NCBI GenBank assembly: GCA_017447865.1
Contig: JAFSMO010000064.1
Coordinates: 1-48,812, forward strand
DNA: 48,812 bases
Direction of reading: 5' to 3'
Origin: Thermoguttaceae bacterium
GTDB lineage: Bacteria > Planctomycetota > Planctomycetia > Pirellulales > Thermoguttaceae
Made by a program: the position numbers and the translations under genes. Position 1 is the stretch's first letter. Every line of letters starts with the position of its first letter. Under the pieces are notes generated by a model. That model was not told the DNA's origin. It saw only the letters and a list, made by a program, of their open reading frames with translations, and made no database searches. Positions 18,137 to 26,758 of the stretch are shown here, one piece after another.

Positions 18137-19014
18137 AAAAAACGCTTCTTTTGTTTGTTTTAGCCGTTTTTTGCTTTGCGGGGACTGTTCCGGCCAGGCA
18201 GAAACTTTACGTTCAGCCCCAGAACGTCGAACAACTCAAAAAACAGGTGATTTCGGATCCTGCCTGTGACGTGATTTGGACGGTCTGGCACGCGGAACTG
18301 GTCGATTGGGAAGCGCTTCGGCCTGAAAATTACGACGAGATTTACGCACGTCTGACGGAAGAGTTTTTTTTAAGCCAGTTTTCCCTGAAACGGGGGTTCC
18401 GCCTGGAGCCGTTTTTTCCGTTTTTGTTTCCGAAAACGCCCGAGGCGCTGCTGGAGGCGGCTCCTGAAATCCAGGAAAAAATCACCGAGGTCAAGCTGGC
18501 GGTGAATCAGACTCTGCATGAGATTCACACGGAATACTTCCTTCTTCCTTTGTTGCTTTGGTGCAGGGAAAACCAGGTTCCGCTGGAGTATGAAATGCGT
18601 ACGGATGAGCCGATTCCAGTGGCCTTTCTGATTCAGGACGCGCAGGTCGTTCGTCAGATTTCCGCGAAAAAAGCCGGTTTTGCGGAAGCGCTCGCGAATT
18701 CCGTCGCCCAGCAGAACGGAAAATTGACTCTGGAAGATCGCCCGGTCGTTTACTCGAAAGAAGGGACCGTTTTGTTGATCCACGACTCGGCAAACTGCGG
18801 GGAGGTTAAAAAGATCCCGGGAGGTCTGGACTACCTGGCCGAGTTCCAGATCCCGTACACGACGGTGAAGCTGGGGAAGAACGGGCCGGAAGCAGGTTTC
18901 GGCGCTGCGTCCTGGAAAACGGTTCAGCTCATGAGTCCCCGGGAGAAGTACTCCCCGGAAAGCCAAAAATTTCTGAAACGTTTTGAAGAATTTGGGGGAA
19001 AAGTCGTAAATTAA
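18133..19014 (+). CDS. Secreted protein of unknown function
   Basis: 293 residues beginning with a clear signal peptide (MKKTLLLFVLAVFCFAGTVPA). I do not recognise the family. The mature part is alpha/beta with no lipobox and few cysteines; segments such as IQEKITEVKLAVNQTLHEIH look helical. Its start overlaps the stop of the ComEA-like gene (ATGA), so the two are translationally coupled and may act together at the envelope. A role in DNA handling would be inference from this coupling only. Confidence 0.75.
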   Translation: MKKTLLLFVLAVFCFAGTVPARQKLYVQPQNVEQLKKQVISDPACDVIWTVWHAELVDWEALRPENYDEIYARLTEEFFLSQFSLKRGFRLEPFFPFLFPKTPEALLEAAPEIQEKITEVKLAVNQTLHEIHTEYFLLPLLLWCRENQVPLEYEMRTDEPIPVAFLIQDAQVVRQISAKKAGFAEALANSVAQQNGKLTLEDRPVVYSKEGTVLLIHDSANCGEVKKIPGGLDYLAEFQIPYTTVKLGKNGPEAGFGAASWKTVQLMSPREKYSPESQKFLKRFEEFGGKVVN

Positions 19015-19078
19015 TCAGTAGAAATGGAAAAAAATGGAAAAACCGTCGAGAAATTGGGCAAATTCCCCAGAATCCCTC

Positions 19079-19106
19079 TTGCAAAAAATCTCATTTTTGT
19101 TAAAAT
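19079..19106 (+). promoter_or_regulatory. Promoter for smpB
   Basis: TTGCAA at 19079-19084 and TAAAAT at 19101-19106 with a 16-base, T-rich spacer. The predicted start of transcription near 19113 leaves a leader of only about 27 nt containing AAAGGAG. Confidence 0.7.
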
Positions 19107-19139
19107 ACATTCTGTAACTACAGTTTAAAGGAGTTCATT

Positions 19140-19643
19140 ACGGCTAAAGCAAAGTCCAAATCCACGAAAAAACAGGCCCCTGAATCGGACGTTAAAATCG
19201 TCTGTGAAAATCGCAAGGCCCGCCATGATTACGAGATACTTGACACGATCGAGTGTGGAATCATGCTGGTTGGGAGCGAGGTCAAGAGTTTGCGTGAAGG
19301 CCGCTGCTCCCTTAACGAGTCCTACGCCAAAATGAAAGATGGGGCGATTTGGCTTTTCGGCTGTGATATTCAGGAATATTTGGAAGCCAACCGGTTAAAT
19401 CATCAACCAAAACGCCCGCGCAAGCTGCTCCTGCACCGTTCGGAGATTCGCCGGTGCGAAGTGCGGACGGCCGCGAAGGGATTTACGCTGATTCCCCTGC
19501 GGATTTATTTCCGGAAGCATTACGCGAAAGTCCTCCTTGGGATTTGCCAGGGCAAGCATGAGCACGATAAACGGCAGGCACTGAAAAAGGCGGATTCCGA
19601 CCGTCGGATTAAACTCAATATGATGCGTTACCTTCAGCGGTAG
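19140..19643 (+). CDS. smpB: SsrA (tmRNA)-binding protein SmpB with apparent non-canonical start codon
   Basis: About 167 residues. The family signature NRKARHDYEI, then GSEVKSLREGRCSLNESYA, and the basic C-terminal tail (HEHDKRQALKKADSDRR) identify SmpB, which delivers tmRNA to stalled ribosomes. The first in-frame ATG (19263) would delete the conserved N-terminus. The frame is open back only to a TAA at 19101, and no ATG, GTG or TTG occurs between. A strong AAAGGAG (19127-19133) is followed by ATT (19137) and ACG (19140). ACG has the better 6-base spacing and would give MAKAKSK, a usual SmpB-like beginning; ATT at 19137 is the alternative. A sequence error (T to C) is also possible. The promoter is directly upstream. 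Confidence 0.9.
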   Translation, partial: TAKAKSKSTKKQAPESDVKIVCENRKARHDYEILDTIECGIMLVGSEVKSLREGRCSLNESYAKMKDGAIWLFGCDIQEYLEANRLNHQPKRPRKLLLHRSEIRRCEVRTAAKGFTLIPLRIYFRKHYAKVLLGICQGKHEHDKRQALKKADSDRRIKLNMMRYLQR

Positions 19644-19666
19644 CCGGTTTTGGGAAACGTACATTT

Positions 19667-20560
19667 ATGCCAAACTACCTCATTCGCTTCGGAACCATGC
19701 GCTGCCACGGGATTTTTTCCTGGAGCAATACCCGGCAGCCTTTGCGGCGGGAGGAGTACGTCATTGTACGGTCAGACCGCGGGCTGGAAATCGCTCAGGT
19801 TTTGTGCCAGGTGACGGAAAAGGACAAAGATCAGTTTCCGCCGAATATTGTGCACGGGACGATCGTTCGGCAAATGACCAACGACGACGCGAACGAGTAC
19901 AATCGGATCCACTACCATGAGACGGAGGAATTCCAGACGTGCCTTCGCTGCATCGCCAAGCTCGGGCTGAACATGCACCTGGTGGACATCGAGCACATTT
20001 TTGGTGGTGAGCGGATCGTCGTTTACTACCTGGCGGATGGCCGAATCGATTTTCGTGAGCTGGTCAAGGTTTTGGCCACCGAGTTCCAAACGCGCATCGA
20101 AATGCGGCAGATCGGAGTCCGGGACGAGGCGAAACTGCTCGCGGATTACGGCGACTGCGGGAAGGAATGCTGCTGCAACACGTACCTGACGATCATGCCG
20201 CCGGTTTCGATGAAAATGGCGAAGCTGCAAAAAGCGACGCTGGACCCTTCGAAGATCTCGGGGCGCTGCGGCCGGTTGAAATGCTGCCTGCGGTACGAGT
20301 TCCCGGTTTACGAGGAGCTTTTGGAGAAACTGCCGCCGCTGGGGACGAAAATCCGCCATGAAGATGCCATTGGGCACGTCGTTGGCTACGAGATCCTGGC
20401 CCAGCAGGTTTACGTGGAAATGGAAGACCATCTCCACAAACTGGTGAATGTTTCCGAAATCGAAATTTTGGAAAAGCGGCCTCATTCGCAGCACCGGAGC
20501 AAAAGCGATAAAGACGAGGAATCGGGGGATATTCCGCCTCATAAAGGGAAAAAATCGTAA
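19667..20560 (+). CDS. PSP1 domain protein (RicT/YaaT-like)
   Basis: 297 residues. The PSP1 domain spans the N-terminal two thirds, with the cysteine motifs GDCGKECCCNTYL and GRCGRLKCCLRYE. In the B. subtilis homologue RicT (YaaT) such cysteines contribute to an Fe-S-containing complex that helps RNase Y mRNA maturation. The C-terminal tail is polar and Lys/Asp/Ser-rich. It starts 23 bases after smpB and is probably in the same operon, which would link two RNA quality-control functions. Cytoplasmic. The specific partner in this organism is not known. Confidence 0.88.
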   Translation: MPNYLIRFGTMRCHGIFSWSNTRQPLRREEYVIVRSDRGLEIAQVLCQVTEKDKDQFPPNIVHGTIVRQMTNDDANEYNRIHYHETEEFQTCLRCIAKLGLNMHLVDIEHIFGGERIVVYYLADGRIDFRELVKVLATEFQTRIEMRQIGVRDEAKLLADYGDCGKECCCNTYLTIMPPVSMKMAKLQKATLDPSKISGRCGRLKCCLRYEFPVYEELLEKLPPLGTKIRHEDAIGHVVGYEILAQQVYVEMEDHLHKLVNVSEIEILEKRPHSQHRSKSDKDEESGDIPPHKGKKS

Positions 20561-20592
20561 AATTGCCTGTAAAATTTACGAATTTTGTGAAG

Positions 20593-20616
20593 TTTTATCA
20601 TTTTTTGACGATAAAA
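20593..20616 (+). terminator. Weak A/T-rich hairpin after the PSP1 gene
   Basis: TTTTATC (20593-20599) pairs with GATAAAA (20610-20616) with a 10-nt loop, 32 bases after the stop. The stem is A/T-rich, so termination is uncertain. Confidence 0.35.
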
Positions 20617-20711
20617 TAGATAAAATAACCCCTAATTTCCCAAAATTTGAAGAATCGGCACCTGAAAACCGATGATTTAGGTGAATATTTGTTTTTTTCA
20701 GGTGGGAACAC

Positions 20712-20739
20712 TTGAAAATTTGTAAAATTCAGATATACT
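20712..20739 (+). promoter_or_regulatory. Promoter for the fatty-acid gene cluster
   Basis: TTGAAA at 20712-20717 and TATACT at 20734-20739, 16-base spacer. It would start transcription near 20746, about 75 bases before the first dehydratase gene. Confidence 0.75.
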
Positions 20740-20820
20740 GAACTTTTACAGTAACAAAATTGCAGTGGCCTGCGTATTGGAAAAGTCAGACCGGCAAACC
20801 TTGAGAATAGAGAAAAAACA

Positions 20821-21294
20821 ATGCGTTTTTTACTGATCGACAAAATTAAAGAATACAAAATCGGCGAATCTCTTACTGCCACCAAGAATATTACGCTTTC
20901 GGAAGAGTATCTTGCGGATCATTTCCCCGGTTTTCCGGTTCTTCCGGGCGTACTGATGCTTGAAGCATTGACGGAAGCTGCGGCGTGGCTGATTCGCCTG
21001 ACGGACGATTATGCCGACAGTATCATTTCGCTGAAAGAAGCGCGCAACGTCAAGTACAATCATTTCGTTCAGCCGGGCGAGACCCTTGAGCTTCGGGTTC
21101 AGATGATGAGCCGCGGTGACGGTGAGACGAAATTCAAAGCAGAAGGTTGGCTCGGGGAAACGCAGGCCCTTTCTGCCCGGCTCGTCCTCAGTCATCACGG
21201 CATTGGCCGCGATTATCCGACGATGGCCTGGAAAGACGCGGACGTCATTAATGAACTGAAGAGAATTTATACCTTGATCGCACCGCGCGACTAG
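20821..21294 (+). CDS. fabZ: FabZ-like 3-hydroxyacyl-ACP dehydratase
   Basis: 157 residues, a single hotdog domain. The FabZ active-site helix is present as DHFPGFPVLPGVLMLEAL, with the catalytic His and Glu. The usual Gln after the Glu is replaced by Glu (ALTEAA). It dehydrates 3-hydroxyacyl-ACP in type II fatty-acid synthesis. It is the first gene of a four-gene cluster (dehydratase, ACP, second dehydratase, ketosynthase) with its own promoter and a terminator at the end. Whether this serves housekeeping or special lipids is undecided. Confidence 0.88.
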   Translation: MRFLLIDKIKEYKIGESLTATKNITLSEEYLADHFPGFPVLPGVLMLEALTEAAAWLIRLTDDYADSIISLKEARNVKYNHFVQPGETLELRVQMMSRGDGETKFKAEGWLGETQALSARLVLSHHGIGRDYPTMAWKDADVINELKRIYTLIAPRD

Positions 21295-21405
21295 GATTCC
21301 CCTTTAACGTAAACGTTTTTTAATTGTTTTGAAGACTGGTGAAGTGGATTTGCGCCGCATATTCATTTAGCAGTCGGGTTTAGTAACTTCCATTGGAGAA
21401 AAAAA

Positions 21406-21789
21406 ATGACCATTGATCCGGAAATTTTTGAAAAAGTTCGGGCGACTCTTTGCGATGCTCTGAGTGTTGATGAGGATGAAGTCACTGAAGAAGCGACTCT
21501 CGTCGGTGACTTGGGCGCGGAATCCATTGACTTCCTTGACATTGTGTTCCGTCTTGAAAAAGCGTTCGGTATCAAAGTTGAACGCGGTGAACTTTTCCCG
21601 GCTGACATTTTTGAAAATGAAAATTACGCGCAGAATAACCGTCTGAACGCGGAAGGAATGGCTGCCCTGCGTGAACGTCTTCCGTTCATCGATCTGACCG
21701 AGTTCGAGAAAAACCCGGTCGTCCAGGAATTCCCCAGCAAAATGACGGTCGCCGATATGTGTCGCTTTGTGCAGTCCAAACTTGGCTGA
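21406..21789 (+). CDS. Acyl carrier protein, C-terminally extended
   Basis: 127 residues versus about 78 for a standard ACP. The first 80 residues are a normal carrier domain with phosphopantetheine attachment at S40 in GAESIDFLDIVF. The extra ~45 residues (containing ERLPFIDLTEFEK and a final MCRFVQSKL helix) extend the domain. Such extended ACPs accompany dehydratase/FabF pairs in some bacteria and may restrict partner choice. GGAG lies 8 bases before the ATG. It is flanked by the two dehydratases, which presumably act on its acyl chains. Confidence 0.9.
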   Translation: MTIDPEIFEKVRATLCDALSVDEDEVTEEATLVGDLGAESIDFLDIVFRLEKAFGIKVERGELFPADIFENENYAQNNRLNAEGMAALRERLPFIDLTEFEKNPVVQEFPSKMTVADMCRFVQSKLG

Positions 21790-21903
21790 TTTTGAGGCGA
21801 AACCGTTTTAGACGGTTGCTGTCCGTGTCCGGTAAATTTGTTTTGTCCGGACGCGGGCTCCGTCGAGTTAGTCATCCTGCAATCGATACAAAGGTTTTGG
21901 AAT

Positions 21904-22422
21904 ATGCGTTGGTATTGGTTCGACCGCTATACGGAATTCGTGCGCGGTAAAAGAGCGACTTCTGTCAAGTGTGTTTCCTTGGCGGAGCCGCACTTGCACG
22001 ACCATTTTATGTATTACCCGATTATGCCGCACGCGCTCGTCATTGAGGGTGTCGCGCAGACGGGCGGTCTGTTGATTTGCGAATATAAAAACTGTCAGGA
22101 AAAAGTCATTTTGGCCAAATTGGTCAAAGCCATTTTCTATTGCGAAGCGGTCCCGGGTGATGTTCTCACCTATCACGCGGAAGTTCAGTACATGAACGAA
22201 AATGGGGCGTCAATTACGGCAACGAGTCATATTGGCGACAAGCTGCACGCCGAGTTTGAAATGATGTTTGCTTATCTGGACCATAATGAGTTCGGCGACA
22301 AAGAACTTTTCGGCATTAAGGATTACAAGCATCTCTTTTTCAATTTTCATGTTTATGAAATCGGGAAAGAGGAAGACGGTGTAACGCCGATTAGCATTCC
22401 TGAGTGCTTCAAAAATATTTAA
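21904..22422 (+). CDS. Second FabZ/FabA-like hotdog dehydratase
   Basis: 172 residues from MRWYWFDRYTEFVRG. The active-site segment is HDHFMYYPIMPHALVIEG followed by VAQTGG: catalytic His, Glu and Gln are kept, but the usual PG is PH. This is a divergent member compared with the first dehydratase of the cluster. The longer in-frame start at 21838 was rejected because MRWYWFDR is a natural beginning for this group. It is located between the ACP and FabF, so it is likely to work on the same acyl-ACP. It may have isomerase or different chain-length preference, which is inference. Confidence 0.85.
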   Translation: MRWYWFDRYTEFVRGKRATSVKCVSLAEPHLHDHFMYYPIMPHALVIEGVAQTGGLLICEYKNCQEKVILAKLVKAIFYCEAVPGDVLTYHAEVQYMNENGASITATSHIGDKLHAEFEMMFAYLDHNEFGDKELFGIKDYKHLFFNFHVYEIGKEEDGVTPISIPECFKNI

Positions 22423-22468
22423 GGGATTTTTTAACAAAAGGGATTTTGTTTTTGGAAGGCTGAATGTC

Positions 22469-23764
22469 ATGAAAAGACGCGTTGTTGTTACTGGATTGGG
22501 TTGCGTAACTCCTTTGGGGTCTGATGTGGAAACCGTATGGAAGCGCCTTCTGAATGGCGAGTCGGCGGTGGATTACATCACGCGTTTTGACGCTTCGAGT
22601 TTTCCGACCAAAATCGCTGCAGAAGTGAAGAACTGGGACCTTTCGGAAGTCGGGGAAGATCCAAAATACTGGGCAAATCAGGGGCTTAACACGCAATTTG
22701 CTGTGGGGGCTGCGAAAAAGGCGGTGGCCGACTCGGGAATCATGGACATTTCGATCGATCCGCTTCGCTTTGGGGTTTACACCGGAAGCGGTGAAGCCCA
22801 GCAGGAATTTCTGGATTTTGCCCAGATGATGGTCGCTGGTATTCGCAGCGGGGAACTCGCCGGTAAAGAATTTGAATTGAGCGCTTTCATTCGCAAGGGG
22901 CTTGAAAATTTCAATCCGGAAGCCGAGATAGAGCAGTCCCCGAACATGCCTCCGGCGCACTTGGCCGCCATGTTCAACGCGCAGGGGCCGAACAGTAACT
23001 GCCTCACCGCCTGCGCAGCCTCGGTGCAGTCCGTGGGGGAAGCGACCGAAATCATCCGCCGCGGTGATGCGGACATCATGCTTTCCGGCGGGACGCACAG
23101 CATGATCCATCCGATGGGTGTCATGGGCTTCAACCTTCTGACCGCTCTGAGCACCGATAATGATGACCCGAAAGCCGCGAGTCGGCCGTTTGACGCGACC
23201 CGCCACGGGTTCATTCTGGGTGAAGGCTCGGTCATGTGCGTTCTGGAAGAGTACGAACACGCCAAAAAGCGCGGCGCGAAGATTTACGGCGAGATCGCCG
23301 GGTATGGCTCTACGGCTGACGCTTTCCGTATTACGGATACGCATCCGGAAGGGCGCGGTGCGATCGCTTGCATTAAAATGGCTCTGGACGATGCTGGCGC
23401 GAATCTGGAAGATGTGGATTACATCAACGCACACGGAACCAGCACGAAGGTCAACGACCGCGTTGAAACGCTGGCCATCAAGCAGGTTTTTGGCGAGCGC
23501 GCCTACAAGATCCCGGTTTCCAGCACGAAGTCGATGATCGGGCACATGATTGCCGCCGCCGGTGCGAGCGAAATGATGTACTGCCTGCTGGCGATGCGTG
23601 ACTCGATTGTGCCGCCGACGATCAACTACCACAATCCGGACCCGGAATGCGACCTGGATTACGTCCCGAACGTTTGCCGCCAGCTTCCCAAGTGCGACTG
23701 CTGCCTGACGAACAGTTTCGGCTTTGGCGGTCAGAACGTTTCGATCCTCGTGAAAAAGGTCTGA
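22469..23764 (+). CDS. fabF: Beta-ketoacyl-ACP synthase II
   Basis: 431 residues, slightly longer than the typical ~413. Thiolase-fold condensing enzyme: N-terminal VVVTGLGCVTPLG, active-site Cys182 in LTACAAS, His in NAHGTSTKVND, second His in KSMIGHMIAAAG, and C-terminal NSFGFGGQN. It condenses malonyl-ACP with acyl-ACP. An insertion of about 20 residues around 125-155 (FELSAFIRKGLENFNPEAEI) is longer than in E. coli FabF. Last gene of the cluster; a strong terminator follows. Confidence 0.95.
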   Translation: MKRRVVVTGLGCVTPLGSDVETVWKRLLNGESAVDYITRFDASSFPTKIAAEVKNWDLSEVGEDPKYWANQGLNTQFAVGAAKKAVADSGIMDISIDPLRFGVYTGSGEAQQEFLDFAQMMVAGIRSGELAGKEFELSAFIRKGLENFNPEAEIEQSPNMPPAHLAAMFNAQGPNSNCLTACAASVQSVGEATEIIRRGDADIMLSGGTHSMIHPMGVMGFNLLTALSTDNDDPKAASRPFDATRHGFILGEGSVMCVLEEYEHAKKRGAKIYGEIAGYGSTADAFRITDTHPEGRGAIACIKMALDDAGANLEDVDYINAHGTSTKVNDRVETLAIKQVFGERAYKIPVSSTKSMIGHMIAAAGASEMMYCLLAMRDSIVPPTINYHNPDPECDLDYVPNVCRQLPKCDCCLTNSFGFGGQNVSILVKKV

Positions 23765-23786
23765 GCAACGATTTTTTAAGTGACTT

Positions 23787-23823
23787 AATCCGGCTGGGAA
23801 AAAATTCCCGGTCGGATTTTTTT
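23787..23823 (+). terminator. Strong rho-independent terminator after fabF
   Basis: A 14-bp stem (23787-23800 with 23805-23818, one mismatch and one G-T pair), four-base A loop and a run of seven T. It isolates the fatty-acid cluster from nagA. Confidence 0.92.
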
Positions 23824-23842
23824 GTGAATTGGGAGAGAAAAA

Positions 23843-24916
23843 ATGAAAGGTCTTCTTTGGAACGAAACACCGGTTTCGGTCGAAAATCAGCAAATCACCG
23901 AGATCCCGTCCGAGCCGGGGCTGAAGCACATCGCGCCGGGGCTCGTGGACATTCAGGTGAATGGATTCGGAGGCGTCGATTTCAACGATCCGACCATCAC
24001 GCTGGCCGATTACCGTCAGGCGTTGAAGGCGCTGCGCGAGCATCGGGTGACGTGCGCGCTGCCGACGCTCATCACGAACCAGGGCCAAACGCTGGAGGAG
24101 CAGCTCGCCCGGTTGGAGGCTTACCGCGCGGAAACGCCGCAGGGTGGGGAAACCGCGCTGGCGGCGGCGCCGTTTTACCATCTGGAAGGGCCGTTCATCT
24201 CGCCGGAGGAGGGCTACAGGGGGGCGCATCCGCTTGAGGACGTGATGGCACTCGATGATCCGCAGGCGGAAAAGTGGATCGAGGCGTGGCAGACGGCGGC
24301 GAACGGGCGCATCCGCATCATGACGTACAGCCCGCACACGGACGCGGAGACCGTGAAGCGTTTCACCGGGATTTTGAAATCGAACGGGATCCTGCCATCG
24401 GTCGGCCATACGCACGCTTCGGCGGCCCAGATCCATGCGGCGGTCGAGGCCGGGGCCGTGCTGGCGACGCACCTGGGAAACGCCTGCGCCCAGCTTCTCC
24501 CGCGTCACGAAAACCCGATCTGGGCGGTACTCGCGGAGGATCTGCTCTCGGTCTCGATGATCGGCGACGGTTTCCACCTTCCGCCCGAAATGCTGAAGGT
24601 TTTCTACCGGATGAAGGGCCGCGGCCGCACGCTTCTGATCAGCGACGCGACGCAGTATGCGGGCAAAGAGCCGGGCGAGTACCACACGCACATCGGCGGG
24701 GACGTCGTGCTGACGCCGGAGCGCAAACTGCACATCAAGGGAAGCCCGAAGGTCTTGGCCGGCGCGGCAAAATCGCTCTGGGAGGACTGGCGGCACGTGA
24801 CGGAACTCGGTTTTGCCTCGCCGGAGGAGCTCTGGTTTGCGGCCAGCGGCGCCCCGCTTGCGTTCCTGACCGGCAAAGAATTCGACTGGGAACTCACTCC
24901 TTACGTCTTTATTTAA
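23843..24916 (+). CDS. nagA: N-acetylglucosamine-6-phosphate deacetylase
   Basis: 357 residues. Amidohydrolase fold: PGLVDIQVNGFGGVDF near the start, the metal-binding Glu in YHLEGPFISPEEGYRGAH, metal His in GHTHASA and THLGNAC, and catalytic Asp in LLISDATQ. It removes acetate from GlcNAc-6-phosphate, making glucosamine-6-phosphate for a deaminase; the NagB relative at 6 kb is the only candidate in the window. A GGGAGAG site precedes the ATG. Its last eight bases overlap the end of the convergent PL11 gene. Confidence 0.93.
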   Translation: MKGLLWNETPVSVENQQITEIPSEPGLKHIAPGLVDIQVNGFGGVDFNDPTITLADYRQALKALREHRVTCALPTLITNQGQTLEEQLARLEAYRAETPQGGETALAAAPFYHLEGPFISPEEGYRGAHPLEDVMALDDPQAEKWIEAWQTAANGRIRIMTYSPHTDAETVKRFTGILKSNGILPSVGHTHASAAQIHAAVEAGAVLATHLGNACAQLLPRHENPIWAVLAEDLLSVSMIGDGFHLPPEMLKVFYRMKGRGRTLLISDATQYAGKEPGEYHTHIGGDVVLTPERKLHIKGSPKVLAGAAKSLWEDWRHVTELGFASPEELWFAASGAPLAFLTGKEFDWELTPYVFI

Positions 24917-26687
24917 GTGATGAGTGGAGGGACCGTCCCAGGTGCGGCGGCTGATTGTACCCGACGTTCTGCCAGACGATCGCCATGCGGTAAAGGTGGT
25001 CCGTCATCAGGCACGGCACGCGGTACCGGGTCGGGATCGTCGTCGAGAAAATGTTGATTTGCGCCGGGTTTTCCGAATTGTACAGAATGACCTCCTCGCG
25101 CCAGTCGCCAAGAAGATCGGCCTGAAGGTTGGGATTCGACTTGGTCCCGTTGATCGTCGTGGAGTGGTTCATTTTCCAGAGCGTCGCGAGCCGGCCGGTT
25201 TGCCACGAGTCGATCGTTCCCCGGTCGAAAAGCTCGTCCTGCAGGTCGCCGTCCCAGTAAATTCTGAAGTTCATCGAGGGGCGGCGGTCGGAGATTTTCT
25301 TCCCGTCCAGCGAAAACATGCCGTCGGCCGCGTACGACCAGACCTCAAAACCGGGATGGTCCGGGTCCACGTCGGCGGCCAGCCCGCGCCCGACGTCAAA
25401 ACCGGCCGGGACGCCCCAGAGGATCTTTCCGTCGGCGGCGCGTACTTCCATGCCGTAGTCGGATTTTTTATCTTCGTGAACGCCGAAAACGTAGAGTTTC
25501 CCGTCGGCGCCGCTCGCAAAGAGGTGGAGGGCGTCGCCGTGCCCCAGCCCGGTCCGGTACAAAACCGTCCCGTCGTCATCCAGGGCGGCCGAGCCGAAAA
25601 CGATCTCGTCGCGCCCGTCGCCGTCCAGATCGCCGACCGCCAGCGAGTGATTTCCTTCGCCGTAAAGCCCCTCGCCGGGCGTCTCGCTTTTATGGAACCA
25701 GCGGAGTTTGAGCTCCTTGCCGTCGAAATCGAACGCCATGACGTACGCGGCCGTGTAGTACCCGCGGCAGAAAACGGCCGACGTGCGCTCCCCGTCGAGG
25801 CAGGCGGCGCAGGCGAGAAACCGGTCGCAGCGGTTCCCGTAGTCGTCGCCCCAGCCGTCGGCGCTTCGGTCCATCCGGCGGATCGTCCGCGGGGCAGGGT
25901 AGTCGATCGTGCAGACCGCCGCGCCCGTCTGACCGTCAAAAACGGTGAGGAATTCAGGCCCGTCGAGTACCTTGCCGTTTGTGCCGCGGTAATCCGCCCG
26001 GGGATCGCCCAGAACCCGGCCCTGGCCGTCCACCGTGCCGTCGGCCGTCTTGCAGACCAGCTCGGCTTTTCCGTCCCCGTCGAAATCGTAAACCAGAAAC
26101 GGTGAGTAGTGCGCGCCGGAACGAATATTCACGCCCAGATCAACGCGCCAGAGCTTCTTTCCCTCGAGCGTGTAGGCGTTGAGGAACGTCTTGCCCGTGT
26201 AGCCGCTCTGCGAATTATCGCGGGAGTTGGTCGGGTCCCATTTGACGATCAGCTCGAACCGGCCGTCGCCGTCCAGATCGGCGCAGCTCATGTCGTTGGG
26301 GCGGTACTGGCACACGCTCCCGTCCGGCATGGTCTGCTCGGCGGGCAGATCCAGGGTGAGGGTGAGAAAGCCGTCCTTCCAGACCTTGACCGCGGGGCTG
26401 ACCTTCTTGCCGCGCCGGACCGCATAGACGGAATCGCTCGTCCCGTCCCGGTCGAGGTAGTTCGTCCCGGTGGAAGCGTCCAGTCGGGCGATCGGCTCCC
26501 CGTCCCGCAAAAGGGTGAAGACCGCGTCCTCCTCGCCGGGCATGAGCCGCCACGACGTGAAAACGCCCTCGGGGGTTTGGATCGCCGCCAGACCGCGGTC
26601 CAGCCGTTCCTTTGCCTGCGTTTGGGCCGGTAAAAGGAGCGTGAGGACGGTCAAAAAAACAAAATGAAGGAGGGTAAAACGTTTCAT
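24909..26687 (-). CDS. Secreted rhamnogalacturonan lyase (PL11-like)
   Basis: 592 residues with an N-terminal signal peptide (FTLLHFVFLTVLTLLLPAQ). It matches PL11 rhamnogalacturonan endolyases (YesW/YesX type) throughout: LDRGLAAIQTPEGVFTSWR, NYLDRDGTSD, and several calcium-binding beta-propeller loops such as ADLDGDGRFELIVKWD and YDFDGDGKAELVCKTADG, then AVGDLDGDGRDEI. It cleaves the rhamnogalacturonan I backbone by beta-elimination outside the cytoplasm. A clear minus-strand promoter lies upstream. The GH78 rhamnosidase at 43 kb would act on the products. No SusC/SusD-like transporter adjoins. Confidence 0.92.
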   Translation of the reverse strand: MKRFTLLHFVFLTVLTLLLPAQTQAKERLDRGLAAIQTPEGVFTSWRLMPGEEDAVFTLLRDGEPIARLDASTGTNYLDRDGTSDSVYAVRRGKKVSPAVKVWKDGFLTLTLDLPAEQTMPDGSVCQYRPNDMSCADLDGDGRFELIVKWDPTNSRDNSQSGYTGKTFLNAYTLEGKKLWRVDLGVNIRSGAHYSPFLVYDFDGDGKAELVCKTADGTVDGQGRVLGDPRADYRGTNGKVLDGPEFLTVFDGQTGAAVCTIDYPAPRTIRRMDRSADGWGDDYGNRCDRFLACAACLDGERTSAVFCRGYYTAAYVMAFDFDGKELKLRWFHKSETPGEGLYGEGNHSLAVGDLDGDGRDEIVFGSAALDDDGTVLYRTGLGHGDALHLFASGADGKLYVFGVHEDKKSDYGMEVRAADGKILWGVPAGFDVGRGLAADVDPDHPGFEVWSYAADGMFSLDGKKISDRRPSMNFRIYWDGDLQDELFDRGTIDSWQTGRLATLWKMNHSTTINGTKSNPNLQADLLGDWREEVILYNSENPAQINIFSTTIPTRYRVPCLMTDHLYRMAIVWQNVGYNQPPHLGRSLHSSLK

Positions 26688-26717
26688 GAGCGTGGGCCTT
26701 TCGGGTTAAACGGAATC

Positions 26718-26746
26718 ATTATACACGAAAATGAACGAGTCGTCAA
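26718..26746 (-). promoter_or_regulatory. Promoter for the PL11 gene
   Basis: On the minus strand, TTGACG (26746-26741) and consensus TATAAT (26723-26718) with a 17-base spacer. Predicted start near 26711, 24 bases from the start codon. Confidence 0.85.
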
Positions 26747-26758
26747 GCCGTGCCACCT

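Noticed and set aside
19263..19643. Starting smpB at the internal ATG 19263
   Set aside because: It would remove the conserved NRKARHDYEI segment and has no ribosome-binding site; the AAAGGAG at 19127 fits the longer form.
22409..24796. 795-codon antisense frame over fabF and nagA
   Set aside because: Covers two well-recognised genes and the fabF terminator; composition is that of an antisense shadow.
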